Below are positions 41,316 through 48,885 of a DNA stretch of 64,000 bases, piece by piece (positions within the stretch are counted from its first letter, which is position 1; every line of letters begins with the position of its first letter). The stretch covers positions 1-64,000 of the forward strand of contig JANYKS010000065.1 of assembly GCA_025358125.1 (NCBI GenBank), read 5' to 3'. Below the pieces are notes generated by a model. It saw only the letters and a list, made by a program, of their open reading frames with translations, was not told where the DNA came from and ran no database searches. Origin of the DNA: Actinomycetes bacterium (GTDB taxonomy: Bacteria > Actinomycetota > Acidimicrobiia > Acidimicrobiales > Ilumatobacteraceae). The translations under genes and the position numbers were made by a program.

Positions 41316-42409
41316 TGCGGGTAGTCCGCGGTGTCTTTGTCGACGTTACCGTCATCGAAAGCCTTCAGCTTGGAAGCGTCACCGCCGAGGTTGTCGACCA
41401 TCGTCACGAAATCGAACTTCATCAGCCCGAGGTACGAGTGATCGGCGTCGCCGGGCGCTCCCGGCAAGTCGTCGTCGCGGAGTTTGTCGACATATTTGAC
41501 CCCGGTTTCCTTCGCGATCTGCTCGAGGACCGGGCTCGGGAACACTTCGGAACCGAAGATGGCCGGAACTTTCTCGGCCTTGACCTGCTCGATCAGTGCA
41601 GCCAACTCCTTCGGCGTGGGATCTTCGAAGCTCGACACCTGGATCGCACCGATCACCTTCCATCCGTAGTGAACGGCGAAGTACGCGTACGCGTCGTGGT
41701 ACGTGAGCAATTCACGGTTCGCCGCCGGGATGCTCGCGGTCGCGTCGATCATCGACTTGTCGAGTTCGTCGATCTTGGCCGCGTAGCGGGTGTAGTTGTC
41801 CGTGAAATACGCAGCGTTGGCCGGATCGGCCTTGGCCATCACCGACGCCGCAATCGCTGCATAGCATTTCGCCATCGGCGGGTTCGTCCACAGATGCGGA
41901 TTCGGTTTACCACCATCCTTGGGGAACGAGAAGTCGTAGATGTACTCGTCCGGACTGATGGTGAGTGACCCGACCTCGACGACCTGCGCACCCTGGGGAA
42001 TGTTCCTGTTCGCGATCTCCTTGGTCGGATCCTCGAGCTTCAATCCGTTGACGAACACGATGTCGGCCTTGGAGATCAACGCCGCCACGCTCGGCTTGGG
42101 CTCATAGGTGTGCGAATCCTGACCCTCGGGGATGATCCCGTGGACATCGGCCTTGTCGCCGGCGATGTTGGCGATGATCGACGTGATCGGCGCAACAGTC
42201 GTGACGACCCGCAACCTTGCTCCACCGATCGGACCGCTGCGAGCAGCGCCGGCCGACGTTGCCTGAGCCGGGCAGCGGAAGGCGGCCACTTTCGAGTTCG
42301 CTGCTGGACCTTCGCCTGCGGTCTTGGCAGGGTTGCTGCCACAAGCCGCCAACGTCAAACAGATCGTTCCCACCCAGGCGATCATCCGGACCGATTCACC
42401 GTTGCGCAT
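41312..42409 (-). CDS. znuA: Zinc-binding lipoprotein of the Znu ABC importer
   Basis: A 365-residue solute-binding protein of the cluster A-I family. It has a lipoprotein signal (L-A-A-C-G lipobox, Cys about residue 23) and conserved metal-ligand contexts: S-H-T-Y-E-P, N-P-H-L-W and Y-H-D-A-Y, with a D-D-D-L-P-G-A-P-G-D-A-D-H near the C-terminal lobe. It captures Zn2+ outside the membrane. The ATG has AGGTGAAGG upstream, and the promoter on the minus strand is TTGCAG-16-AATAAT. It is divergent from zur. Confidence 0.9.
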   Translation of the reverse strand: MRNGESVRMIAWVGTICLTLAACGSNPAKTAGEGPAANSKVAAFRCPAQATSAGAARSGPIGGARLRVVTTVAPITSIIANIAGDKADVHGIIPEGQDSHTYEPKPSVAALISKADIVFVNGLKLEDPTKEIANRNIPQGAQVVEVGSLTISPDEYIYDFSFPKDGGKPNPHLWTNPPMAKCYAAIAASVMAKADPANAAYFTDNYTRYAAKIDELDKSMIDATASIPAANRELLTYHDAYAYFAVHYGWKVIGAIQVSSFEDPTPKELAALIEQVKAEKVPAIFGSEVFPSPVLEQIAKETGVKYVDKLRDDDLPGAPGDADHSYLGLMKFDFVTMVDNLGGDASKLKAFDDGNVDKDTADYPQ

Positions 42410-42430
42410 CCTTCACCTCTCCGACACGAC

Positions 42431-42458
42431 ATTATTGCCACTGCGCTCGCTACTGCAA
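42431..42458 (-). promoter_or_regulatory. znuACB promoter
   Basis: On the minus strand TTGCAG (42458-42453) and AATAAT (42436-42431) are 16 bases apart, followed by an AGGTGAAGG ribosome-binding site before the znuA ATG. Confidence 0.6.
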
Positions 42459-42467
42459 CCAGCTGGC

Positions 42468-42487
42468 GATAATCAGACGACTATCAT
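42468..42487 (+). promoter_or_regulatory. zur promoter with candidate Zur operator
   Basis: TATCAT (42482-42487) ends 7 bases before the zur GTG. It overlaps the inverted repeat GATAAT (42468-42473) / ACTATC (42480-42485), an AT-rich palindrome of the kind bound by Fur-family repressors. The arms have one mismatch. Confidence 0.45.
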
Positions 42488-42494
42488 TCGGAGC

Positions 42495-42938
42495 GTGGCT
42501 ACCCGCCGGATCACTATTCCTCAAGAAAACATTCCGGAGATCATCCGCGGCGCTGGCGGCCGGATGACCGGGCCGACCCGGCTCGTGCTCGAGATCTTGT
42601 TCGACGGGGAACGACACTTCTCAGCCGACGACCTCTTCGAAGAACTCGACCGGCGCTCGCCCGGTATCTCGCAATCGACCGTCTATCGAGTGCTCCAACG
42701 TCTGGGCCAACTGCAAATCATCGAACACGTCCACTCGGGAGTCGGGTCGACCTTCTACCATCTTCGCCAGCACAACCACGCCCACCTGGTGTGCACCGAC
42801 TGCGGATCGATCACAGACGTCCCCGACACGATCTTCGAGCAGCTGACCCAAACAGCCCAAACCGACTACAGCTTCACCGTCCAAACACACCATGCGGCGA
42901 TACTCGGTCGCTGTGCGAACTGTGCCACATCGTCGTAG
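42495..42938 (+). CDS. zur: Fur-family zinc uptake regulator
   Basis: A 147-residue Fur/Zur protein: winged helix S-Q-S-T-V-Y-R-V-L-Q-R-L and dimerisation domain with the metal motif H-N-H-A-H-L-V-C-T-D-C-G and C-terminal C-A-N-C. Two CxxC pairs would hold a structural zinc, as in Zur and other Fur proteins. With zinc bound it should repress znuACB. The GTG at 42495 is chosen because a TATCAT hexamer ends 7 bases upstream; an in-frame ATG at 42324 would extend far into the znuA promoter. Confidence 0.9.
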   Translation: MATRRITIPQENIPEIIRGAGGRMTGPTRLVLEILFDGERHFSADDLFEELDRRSPGISQSTVYRVLQRLGQLQIIEHVHSGVGSTFYHLRQHNHAHLVCTDCGSITDVPDTIFEQLTQTAQTDYSFTVQTHHAAILGRCANCATSS

Positions 42939-42984
42939 ACCGACGACGCCACCACAGCACCCCGCCCGGCCGAGAGCCAGCCGG

Positions 42985-43851
42985 TCAGCCGACGCGCACG
43001 ACGCTGATGACGACGGCGAGGATGCCGACCGCGACGGGAGTTGCAAACCTGGCCCAGTTCGGCACGGGCTTCCATTTCGGCGCGAGCATCACGGCTCCGC
43101 ATGCGGCCCCGGTCACGATCCCGCCGAGGTGCCCGCCGATCGAGATGCCGGGGATGACGAAGGTGAACACGAGGTTGATCACGAGTGCCCGCCCGATCCC
43201 GGTCTGCATGATGTTGATGCCCTCGCGGTGCATTGCGATCGCGGCGGCCGCGAGCAGGCCGAACACGGCGCCCGAGGCGCCTCCGGTGATGGCCCGATCG
43301 TTGGAACCGGCGAGCAGTAGCACGCCCGCCGAACCGCCGAGCAGCGCGGCGAAGTACATCAGCGCGAACTTGACCGGGCCGAGTGTTCGTTCGAGCATCT
43401 GGCCGAGCGCGTAGAGGATGTACATGTTCAGCGCGATGTGCAGCACGCCGAAGTGGAGAAAGCCGCTCGTCAGCAGCCGGTACCACTCGTGGGTGGCGTG
43501 CAGTTGGAGCCGATTCAGGCCGAGCTCGAATTGGCGCTCGGACACCTGACCGCCGCCGAGGCCACCTCCGAGCGTCGAGGTGTCGCCGGCCGAGATCCAG
43601 ACGAACACGGCAAAGTTGATCGCCATCAGCACATAGGTGGCCAATGTGTGCTGTTTCGCAGTGGCGTACTTGACTCGTGTCTTGAGGTCGGGTTGCGCCG
43701 CCTTGATGCAGTCGAGGCAGTGCGACCCGACGGCTGCCTGTACGAGGCAGTCGCTACAAGCCGGCTTGCCGCACCGCGTGCAGCGCCGCCCGGTCTCGCG
43801 GTCGGGATGCCGATAGCAGTGGGCGCTCGATGGCGGTTGGGGCAGGGACAT
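42985..43851 (-). CDS. Rhomboid family intramembrane serine protease
   Basis: A 288-residue rhomboid with a small zinc-binding-like N-terminus (Cys12, His15, Cys24, Cys27, Cys32, Cys35, Cys45, Cys48) and about six helices. The catalytic serine is in G-G-A-S-G-A-V-F-G and the partner histidine in S-I-G-G-H-L-G-G. It cleaves substrates within the membrane. ATG 43851 is supported by TAGCCT ending 7 bases upstream on the minus strand. It is convergent with zur. Confidence 0.9.
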   Translation of the reverse strand: MSLPQPPSSAHCYRHPDRETGRRCTRCGKPACSDCLVQAAVGSHCLDCIKAAQPDLKTRVKYATAKQHTLATYVLMAINFAVFVWISAGDTSTLGGGLGGGQVSERQFELGLNRLQLHATHEWYRLLTSGFLHFGVLHIALNMYILYALGQMLERTLGPVKFALMYFAALLGGSAGVLLLAGSNDRAITGGASGAVFGLLAAAAIAMHREGINIMQTGIGRALVINLVFTFVIPGISIGGHLGGIVTGAACGAVMLAPKWKPVPNWARFATPVAVGILAVVISVVRVG

Positions 43852-43858
43852 TCGGGAA

Positions 43859-43864
43859 AGGCTA
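43859..43864 (-). promoter_or_regulatory. Leaderless -10 (TAGCCT) of the rhomboid gene
   Basis: TAGCCT on the minus strand ends 7 bases before the ATG at 43851. It lies inside the 23-base gap to the DUF971 gene, so the rhomboid can be transcribed separately. Confidence 0.45.
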
Positions 43865-43874
43865 TCGGCGTGCC

Positions 43875-44204
43875 CTATGCCTCTTCGGTCAGCGGTTCGT
43901 TGCGGCCGGCCTGCCACCAGCGACGGAGCGCCGCCCATGCGTAGATGCCCGTATCGTGGCCGTCGCTCCAGCTGATCGACATGCCCCACGCGCCGGCGAA
44001 CTCGGCGTCGCGGATGGAAATGACGTCGGATTGGCCGGCTCGCGGCCACGCGATCTCGCCCCGTTCGCGCCAACCCCTGCACGTCGCGCACGGACACGCG
44101 GCGCGCAGTTCGCTGACCCCGAAGGTACACACCAGGCCGTCGTCGAACGTGATGGCCGCGTATTCGGTTCGTTCGATCGTGACGTCAATGACTGCCGGTT
44201 CCAT
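43875..44204 (-). CDS. DUF971 domain protein
   Basis: A 109-residue protein matching DUF971 (gamma-butyrobetaine hydroxylase N-terminal-like): F-D-D-G-L-V-C-T-F, L-R-A-A-C-P-C-A-T-C-R-G-W, and I-S-W-S-D-G-H-D-T-G-I-Y-A-W. The C-P-C-x-x-C cysteines and a histidine may bind zinc. The function is not settled; some members accompany Fe-S cluster assembly genes. ATG 44204 or GTG 44210 may be used. The upstream CPBP gene ends one base before the GTG. Confidence 0.75.
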   Translation of the reverse strand: MEPAVIDVTIERTEYAAITFDDGLVCTFGVSELRAACPCATCRGWRERGEIAWPRAGQSDVISIRDAEFAGAWGMSISWSDGHDTGIYAWAALRRWWQAGRNEPLTEEA

Positions 44205-44210
44205 CAGCAC

Positions 44211-44858
44211 TCACTGCGCCGCGGTGACGACGACGGCCACGATCACGAGGCCAACGATCAGCCCGTTGTAGGCCGTGTGGGCGCGGGCCGATTCGAGGGT
44301 TGCTGCTTCGCTCGTCGCTCCACTGCGGAAAGATCGCAGGTACACCATCATGAAGTAGACGCCACCAATGCTGAGGGCCAACGCGGTCCCGATCGGTATC
44401 CCGATCAGCGCGTGTGCCAATCCGAACTGCACGACCTTGACGGCGCGGCGGCGGCTGCTCCAATGCTGCGCGCCGAGACGGAACATCCGCTCCTCGGCAT
44501 AGGCGAACAGCGGTAGCGCAGGGATCAGCATCGTCATGAAGACTGCCGGCACCAACCATTCCAACACCGTGCCAGAGGTCGAGTCGTTCGTGCCGAACAC
44601 GGGATTGCCCTGGCCACCGAATGCCGACCACCAACCCCAGTTCAATCCGGGAATCCTGGTCAACAGCGACGCCGCCGCGACGACCAACCCGAGCACCAAC
44701 GGCACCGGCCAGATGTGACGCCAACCGATGCGGCCGACGATGACGCGCCACAGCGAACGCCCCTGCGCCGTGAGCGAATGGCGCAGGCCGCTGACGAGTC
44801 GGACGCCGACGAATGCGAGGACGGCAACAGTCACCACATCGCTCGGCCTGAAGCTCAC
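44211..44858 (-). CDS. CPBP family intramembrane protease-like protein
   Basis: A 215-residue membrane protein with about six helices carrying the three CPBP/Abi motifs: E-E-R-M-F-R, then F-G-L-A-H, then H-T-A-Y-N near the C-terminus. These make up the glutamate-based active site of CAAX-type intramembrane proteases, so catalytic activity is plausible. GTG 44858 is chosen because TACAAT ends 6 bases upstream on the minus strand, whereas the longer frame would start with TTG 44918. The substrate is unknown. It is followed by DUF971 on the same strand. Confidence 0.75.
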   Translation of the reverse strand: MSFRPSDVVTVAVLAFVGVRLVSGLRHSLTAQGRSLWRVIVGRIGWRHIWPVPLVLGLVVAAASLLTRIPGLNWGWWSAFGGQGNPVFGTNDSTSGTVLEWLVPAVFMTMLIPALPLFAYAEERMFRLGAQHWSSRRRAVKVVQFGLAHALIGIPIGTALALSIGGVYFMMVYLRSFRSGATSEAATLESARAHTAYNGLIVGLVIVAVVVTAAQ

Positions 44859-44864
44859 ACGCTG

Positions 44865-44870
44865 ATTGTA
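44865..44870 (-). promoter_or_regulatory. Leaderless -10 (TACAAT) of the CPBP gene
   Basis: TACAAT on the minus strand ends 6 bases before the GTG at 44858. It is a near-consensus -10. Confidence 0.55.
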
Positions 44871-44939
44871 CGGGGTGACCTCGACCGTCGTAGTGGCCGA
44901 TCGACCGGGGTGGATCAATTCAGCGGGAACGATGAGGGG

Positions 44940-46976
44940 CTAGCTCGGCTTGCTGCGGGCGACGTCCGCGAACGTTTCTGGCGGGCACGGTTCGCCGAAC
45001 AGGAAGCCCTGCGCCATGTCGCAGCCGAGCACCTTGAGCCGGTACAGCTGATCCGGACCGGTGACCCACTCGGCGACGACTTTCATGTCGAGCGCGTGCG
45101 CAAGCTGGATGATCGAGCGCACGATCGGATCGTTGCCGCCATCGTGGCCGAGGCTCGAGGCGATCGACCCGTCGAGTTTGAGGATGTCGGCACGGTAGTC
45201 GCGCAGAGCCGTGAGTGACGACACACCGATGCCGAAGTTGTCGAGAGCGATGCTGACGCCGAAACGTCGCAGGGCCTGCAGCGCTCGGGTCGTCGTCGGC
45301 TGGTCGCCGCACAGCGTGCTCTCGTCGAAGTCGAGCGTGAGATGTTGGGGCGAAAGGTCGAAATCGCGTACAGTTGCGATCACACGCTCGACGAAGGGTG
45401 GCTCAGACATTTGGCGGCCGCTGACGTTGACGTGCACGCTGAACGACCGATCGACGAGACCAGCGTCGATCCATGCCCGAGCGACTTTACACGCCTCGCG
45501 GATGACCCAGTCGCCCATCGGCACGATCACACCGCTCTCCTCGGCCAATGAAACGAAGTCGCGCGGCATCAGCAGTCCGCGCTCGGGGTGATGCCATCTC
45601 AGCAGGGCCTCTGCGCCGACCATCCGCCCGGTGTGGGTCGACACGATCGGCTGATACGCGAGCCGCATCTGATCCGAAGCGATCGCCTGCTCCAACGCAG
45701 ACGACAACGACTTGCGCAGGCGCGCGGTTCGCATCATTTCTTCGGTGAACAGCTCGCAGCGCGATCGACCGCGGCGCTTGGCTCGGTACATCGCAGTGTC
45801 GGCATTGCGAACCAACTCGATCGCTTCCTCGGCTGCTGTGGTCCCGAGCGGATTCATTGGGTTGGACAGTGCGACTCCGATGCTGACACTGATGTCGACC
45901 TCGACACCGCTCAACATCAGCCGCCCGGTCAGCGCCTCGCGGACACGCTCGGCGAGTTCGAGCGCCGCCTGTTCATCGATGCCCCCCTCGCACAAGACGA
46001 CGAACTCGTCGCCGCCGATACGAGCGATGACATCGGCCGGCCGCGTTGCCGACGCGAGGCGACCGGCGATGCTGGCGAGGAGGAGGTCACCGACGTCGTG
46101 GCCGGCGTTGTCGTTGACGTCTTTCAACCGATCGAGATCGAGGAAGAGCACGCCGATCTGCTGGCGGTGAGAACGCGCCCGGTCGAGAGCGTCAGCGAGC
46201 GTACGGAGCAAGAGGGTGCGGTTGGGAAGCCCGGTGAGCGCATCGTGGGTCGCCTGATGGGCGAGTTCGGCCTGCAGCAGCTTGGCCGTTGTGATGTCGC
46301 GGATCTGGCCGGCCCAGAACTCGATCGCCCCGTCAGGTCCCCGCTCGACGTAGACGGTGACGTTGAGCGTGCGACTCAGACCGTCGGGACCGCGGTAGAC
46401 CGCCTCGCCGTTCCAATCACCACTGTCCGTGCTGTTGAGCACCTCGCGTGGAATCTGATCTCGCAGAGTTTGGAGCAGATTTCGCATCGCCGGCTCGCGG
46501 ACGAGGTCGACTGCGTCGTCGACACCGAACAGAGTTCGAGCCGCTTCGTTCGTGAACGTCGGCGAGCCGTGACGGTCGATGATGAGCACGGCATCGGGAC
46601 TCGCCCCGATCAGGCCGGTCAGCCTCTCGCTGAGTTGGCGCTGGTGTATCTCCTCGGTGATGTCGCTGACGCAGCCGGTGTAACCGAGGTGTTGACCGAA
46701 CAGGTCGCGCTTGGCCGCGGTGTCCAACCGTAGCCAGACCAGCTTTCCGGCGGATGTCCAGACACGGAACGTGAGGGTCACGGGCTCACCGGCCTCGCGG
46801 AGTCGTCGCCATGCAAGCTCGGCTGCTGCCCGGTCACCGGGGTGGGCGTTGGCCCACGGGGCCGAGCCGATTGGGAGAGCACCGCCGCTCAAGGCAAGCG
46901 CGCGAAAGGACTCGTCTGCGGAAACCAATCGTCCGGAGAGATCAGTTTCGAACAACCCAACAGGCAACGCACTCAT
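44940..46976 (-). CDS. PAS-PAS-GGDEF-EAL c-di-GMP signalling protein with degraded EAL domain
   Basis: A 678-residue cytoplasmic protein: two PAS domains (about 1-110 and 120-240), GGDEF (about 245-410) and EAL (about 420-670). The GGDEF site is intact (R-I-G-G-D-E-F) and an allosteric R-P-A-D inhibition site lies exactly five residues before it, so it should make c-di-GMP. In the EAL domain E-A-L-L-R-W is kept, but the metal motif D-D-F-G-T-G reads D-N-F-G-I-G, E-x-T-E reads D-F-D-E, and E-G-V-E-T reads E-W-V-T-G. Phosphodiesterase activity is therefore doubtful. Start assigned to ATG 46976; earlier in-frame codons exist. Confidence 0.9.
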   Translation of the reverse strand: MSALPVGLFETDLSGRLVSADESFRALALSGGALPIGSAPWANAHPGDRAAAELAWRRLREAGEPVTLTFRVWTSAGKLVWLRLDTAAKRDLFGQHLGYTGCVSDITEEIHQRQLSERLTGLIGASPDAVLIIDRHGSPTFTNEAARTLFGVDDAVDLVREPAMRNLLQTLRDQIPREVLNSTDSGDWNGEAVYRGPDGLSRTLNVTVYVERGPDGAIEFWAGQIRDITTAKLLQAELAHQATHDALTGLPNRTLLLRTLADALDRARSHRQQIGVLFLDLDRLKDVNDNAGHDVGDLLLASIAGRLASATRPADVIARIGGDEFVVLCEGGIDEQAALELAERVREALTGRLMLSGVEVDISVSIGVALSNPMNPLGTTAAEEAIELVRNADTAMYRAKRRGRSRCELFTEEMMRTARLRKSLSSALEQAIASDQMRLAYQPIVSTHTGRMVGAEALLRWHHPERGLLMPRDFVSLAEESGVIVPMGDWVIREACKVARAWIDAGLVDRSFSVHVNVSGRQMSEPPFVERVIATVRDFDLSPQHLTLDFDESTLCGDQPTTTRALQALRRFGVSIALDNFGIGVSSLTALRDYRADILKLDGSIASSLGHDGGNDPIVRSIIQLAHALDMKVVAEWVTGPDQLYRLKVLGCDMAQGFLFGEPCPPETFADVARSKPS

Positions 46977-47053
46977 AGATATGAAGAATCCTGTTCCCGA
47001 CGCGATACACATCATGTCTAGCCGATCCGCCGGTGACATTGGTCAAGTTCTCG

Positions 47054-47713
47054 TCAAGGTGTTGAATAAGTCCCAGTGACCTGAGCAGCCTCGATCGACG
47101 ATCCTTCGATCACCCCGAGCAGATTGTCCGCCGCTGAGCCCGTCGGCAACTCGACCTGCTGACTGAGTGCGTACAGAGTGAAGCGATAGTGATGCGTCGT
47201 GCCGGCCGGCGGGCACGGACCGCGCCAACCGATGTTCGGCGTCGACGCGGTGCTGAAGCCGTTCCGCGCCTCGATCGCCCCGACCGGCACGACGTTCTCC
47301 GCGACAGACGGGTTCTTGGGGTCGAGCCCGGCGATGATCCAATGGACGAAGTCGTTGGCATCGGTGTCGGTGACGACAAGTGCCATCTCGACCGCGCCCG
47401 CCGGCGCGCCGAGCCAGGCGAAACTCGGCTGGACGCCGGCGCCGGCGCACGTGTAGCGGGCATCGATGGGCTCGCCATCGACCCACGGCAGCGTCAGGAC
47501 GAACGCGAGGTTCGCCTTTTCGGCGCCGAGATCGCTGATCGCCGGCGAGATCTGATCACCCGGCGAGGTGGTGGTGGTCGACGGCGTATAGACCGAAGCG
47601 GTTTGCGACGGATCGGCGGGGCGAAGGGTGCGGCCGTCGTGCTTGCAACCGGCGAGAGCGATCAGGGCAAACGCACAACAGAGGGCAACAAAGGTGATTC
47701 GGGAACGCCGCAC
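47054..47713 (-). CDS. YbhB/YbcL (PEBP) family lipoprotein
   Basis: A 219-residue phosphatidylethanolamine-binding-protein fold with a lipobox (A-L-A-G-C, Cys about residue 23). The family motifs D-A-R-Y-T-C-A-G, V-V-T-D-T-D-A-N-D-F-V-H-W and G-P-C-P-P-A-G-T-T-H-H-Y are visible. Bacterial members are small-molecule-binding proteins of unsettled role. Starts at GTG 47713; TAGGCT lies 8 bases upstream on the minus strand. The divergent mca gene starts 31 bases away. Confidence 0.85.
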   Translation of the reverse strand: MRRSRITFVALCCAFALIALAGCKHDGRTLRPADPSQTASVYTPSTTTTSPGDQISPAISDLGAEKANLAFVLTLPWVDGEPIDARYTCAGAGVQPSFAWLGAPAGAVEMALVVTDTDANDFVHWIIAGLDPKNPSVAENVVPVGAIEARNGFSTASTPNIGWRGPCPPAGTTHHYRFTLYALSQQVELPTGSAADNLLGVIEGSSIEAAQVTGTYSTP

Positions 47714-47721
47714 GAGGTGCG

Positions 47722-47727
47722 AGCCTA
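47722..47727 (-). promoter_or_regulatory. -10 (TAGGCT) of the PEBP gene
   Basis: TAGGCT on the minus strand ends 8 bases before GTG 47713. Its partner for mca (47732-47737) is only 4 bases away on the other strand. Confidence 0.4.
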
Positions 47728-47731
47728 CCGA

Positions 47732-47737
47732 TATCGT
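47732..47737 (+). promoter_or_regulatory. Leaderless -10 (TATCGT) of mca
   Basis: TATCGT ends 6 bases before GTG 47744, which fixes that codon as the start over the longer in-frame reading. Confidence 0.5.
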
Positions 47738-47743
47738 TGTCCT

Positions 47744-48661
47744 GTGTCAGAACAGCAGAGGTGCATCCTCACCGTCCATGCTCACCCGGACGACGAAGCG
47801 TCGAAGGGCGCGCCGACGCTGGCGATGTACCATGCGGAAAGTGTGCGCACGGTGCTGGTCTGCTGCACGGGGGGCGAAGAGGGCGACCTGCAGAACCCCT
47901 CCCTGCGTGAGAACGGCCAACCGTTCCACGGCCTGACCCCCGAGGAGGAGAAGGCCAAACTCGCCGAGTTGCGTCATGTCGAACTCGCCGAATCGGCTGC
48001 GATCATCGGCTTCGACGAGGTCGTGATGCTCGGCTACCGCGACTCCGGAATGCTCGACAGTGAACCGAACAACAATCCGGACTCGTTCCACATGGCTCCG
48101 AGCGACGAAGCCGTCGGACGGCTCGTGGCGGTCATCCGACGCACCAGGCCGCAGGTGATCATCACCTATAGCGACGATCAGAGCGGCTACCCACACCCCG
48201 ATCACATCAAGGTCCACGACATCTCCGTGATCGCATTCGAGCGGGCCGGCGACCCCGCGTGGTATCCCGAGGCGGGCGAGCCGTTCCAGCCGTCGAAGAT
48301 GTACTACACGATTTGGTCGAAGGCCCGCTTCGTCGCCGTCCACGAGGCGATGCTGCGTCTTCGCGGGTCGTCGCCGTACGACGCGAAGTGGTTCGAACGC
48401 GCCGACACCGACTCGCGCATTACCACCAAGCTCGATGTCGCCGGGTACATGTGGGCCCGTTCCGGCGCGTTGCGTGCACATGCGACGCAGGTCGATCCGA
48501 AGGAGTCGTGGTGGTTCGGTCTGACCGATGACGAACTCGCCGAGGCCTATCCGTACGAAGATTGGGTCCTCGCCCACTCCCACGTCGGGATGGTGGCGGA
48601 GGGTGAGATGGAGACCGATCTCTTCGTCGGTATCGACATCTCGGCCGAGGTCGGCTCGTGA
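47744..48661 (+). CDS. mca: Mycothiol S-conjugate amidase
   Basis: This 305-residue PIG-L/LmbE-family zinc amidase has the metal motif V-H-A-H-P-D-D-E (His14, Asp17) and the second-ligand motif P-H-P-D-H. Mca cleaves mycothiol-electrophile conjugates, releasing a mercapturic acid for export and recycling glucosaminyl-inositol. The W-S-K-A-R and D-(V/I)-A-G-Y-M-W-A-R-S segments and overall length favour Mca over MshB, but MshB is the alternative. It overlaps the SCP2-like gene by four bases (GTGA). The gene is evidence that the organism makes mycothiol. Confidence 0.87.
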   Translation: MSEQQRCILTVHAHPDDEASKGAPTLAMYHAESVRTVLVCCTGGEEGDLQNPSLRENGQPFHGLTPEEEKAKLAELRHVELAESAAIIGFDEVVMLGYRDSGMLDSEPNNNPDSFHMAPSDEAVGRLVAVIRRTRPQVIITYSDDQSGYPHPDHIKVHDISVIAFERAGDPAWYPEAGEPFQPSKMYYTIWSKARFVAVHEAMLRLRGSSPYDAKWFERADTDSRITTKLDVAGYMWARSGALRAHATQVDPKESWWFGLTDDELAEAYPYEDWVLAHSHVGMVAEGEMETDLFVGIDISAEVGS

Positions 48662-48885
48662 CCACCGTCCAGTACCGCGTCCTGTTCGCGAAGAAGGACG
48701 AAGTTGTCGAGGGGCCCGACGACGCCGATGTCGTCGTGTCCGTCGCCGCGGCCGACGTCGCGATGGACCCGTCGGTCGCGTTCATGCGCGGCAAGCTCAA
48801 GGCAACTGGTTCGAGCAACGCATTGTTCGAGCTGTTGAGGTCGGGCGAAACCGCCGCGATCCTCGCCAGACTCGGCTCGCGTTAG
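48658..48885 (+). CDS. Minimal SCP2-like sterol/lipid carrier domain protein
   Basis: A 75-residue protein translated from a GTG that overlaps the mca stop. The core D-V-V-V-S-V-A-A-A-D-V-A-M-D followed by V-A-F-M-R-G-K-L-K-A-T-G-S reproduces the SCP2 motif (strand, acidic turn, M-(R/Q)-G-K-(L/M)-K-x-x-G). SCP2 domains are usually about 100 residues, so the first strand(s) are shortened. It may bind a hydrophobic conjugate or lipid. The coupling to mca suggests a partner role, although this is unproven. Confidence 0.6.
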   Translation: MTTVQYRVLFAKKDEVVEGPDDADVVVSVAAADVAMDPSVAFMRGKLKATGSSNALFELLRSGETAAILARLGSR

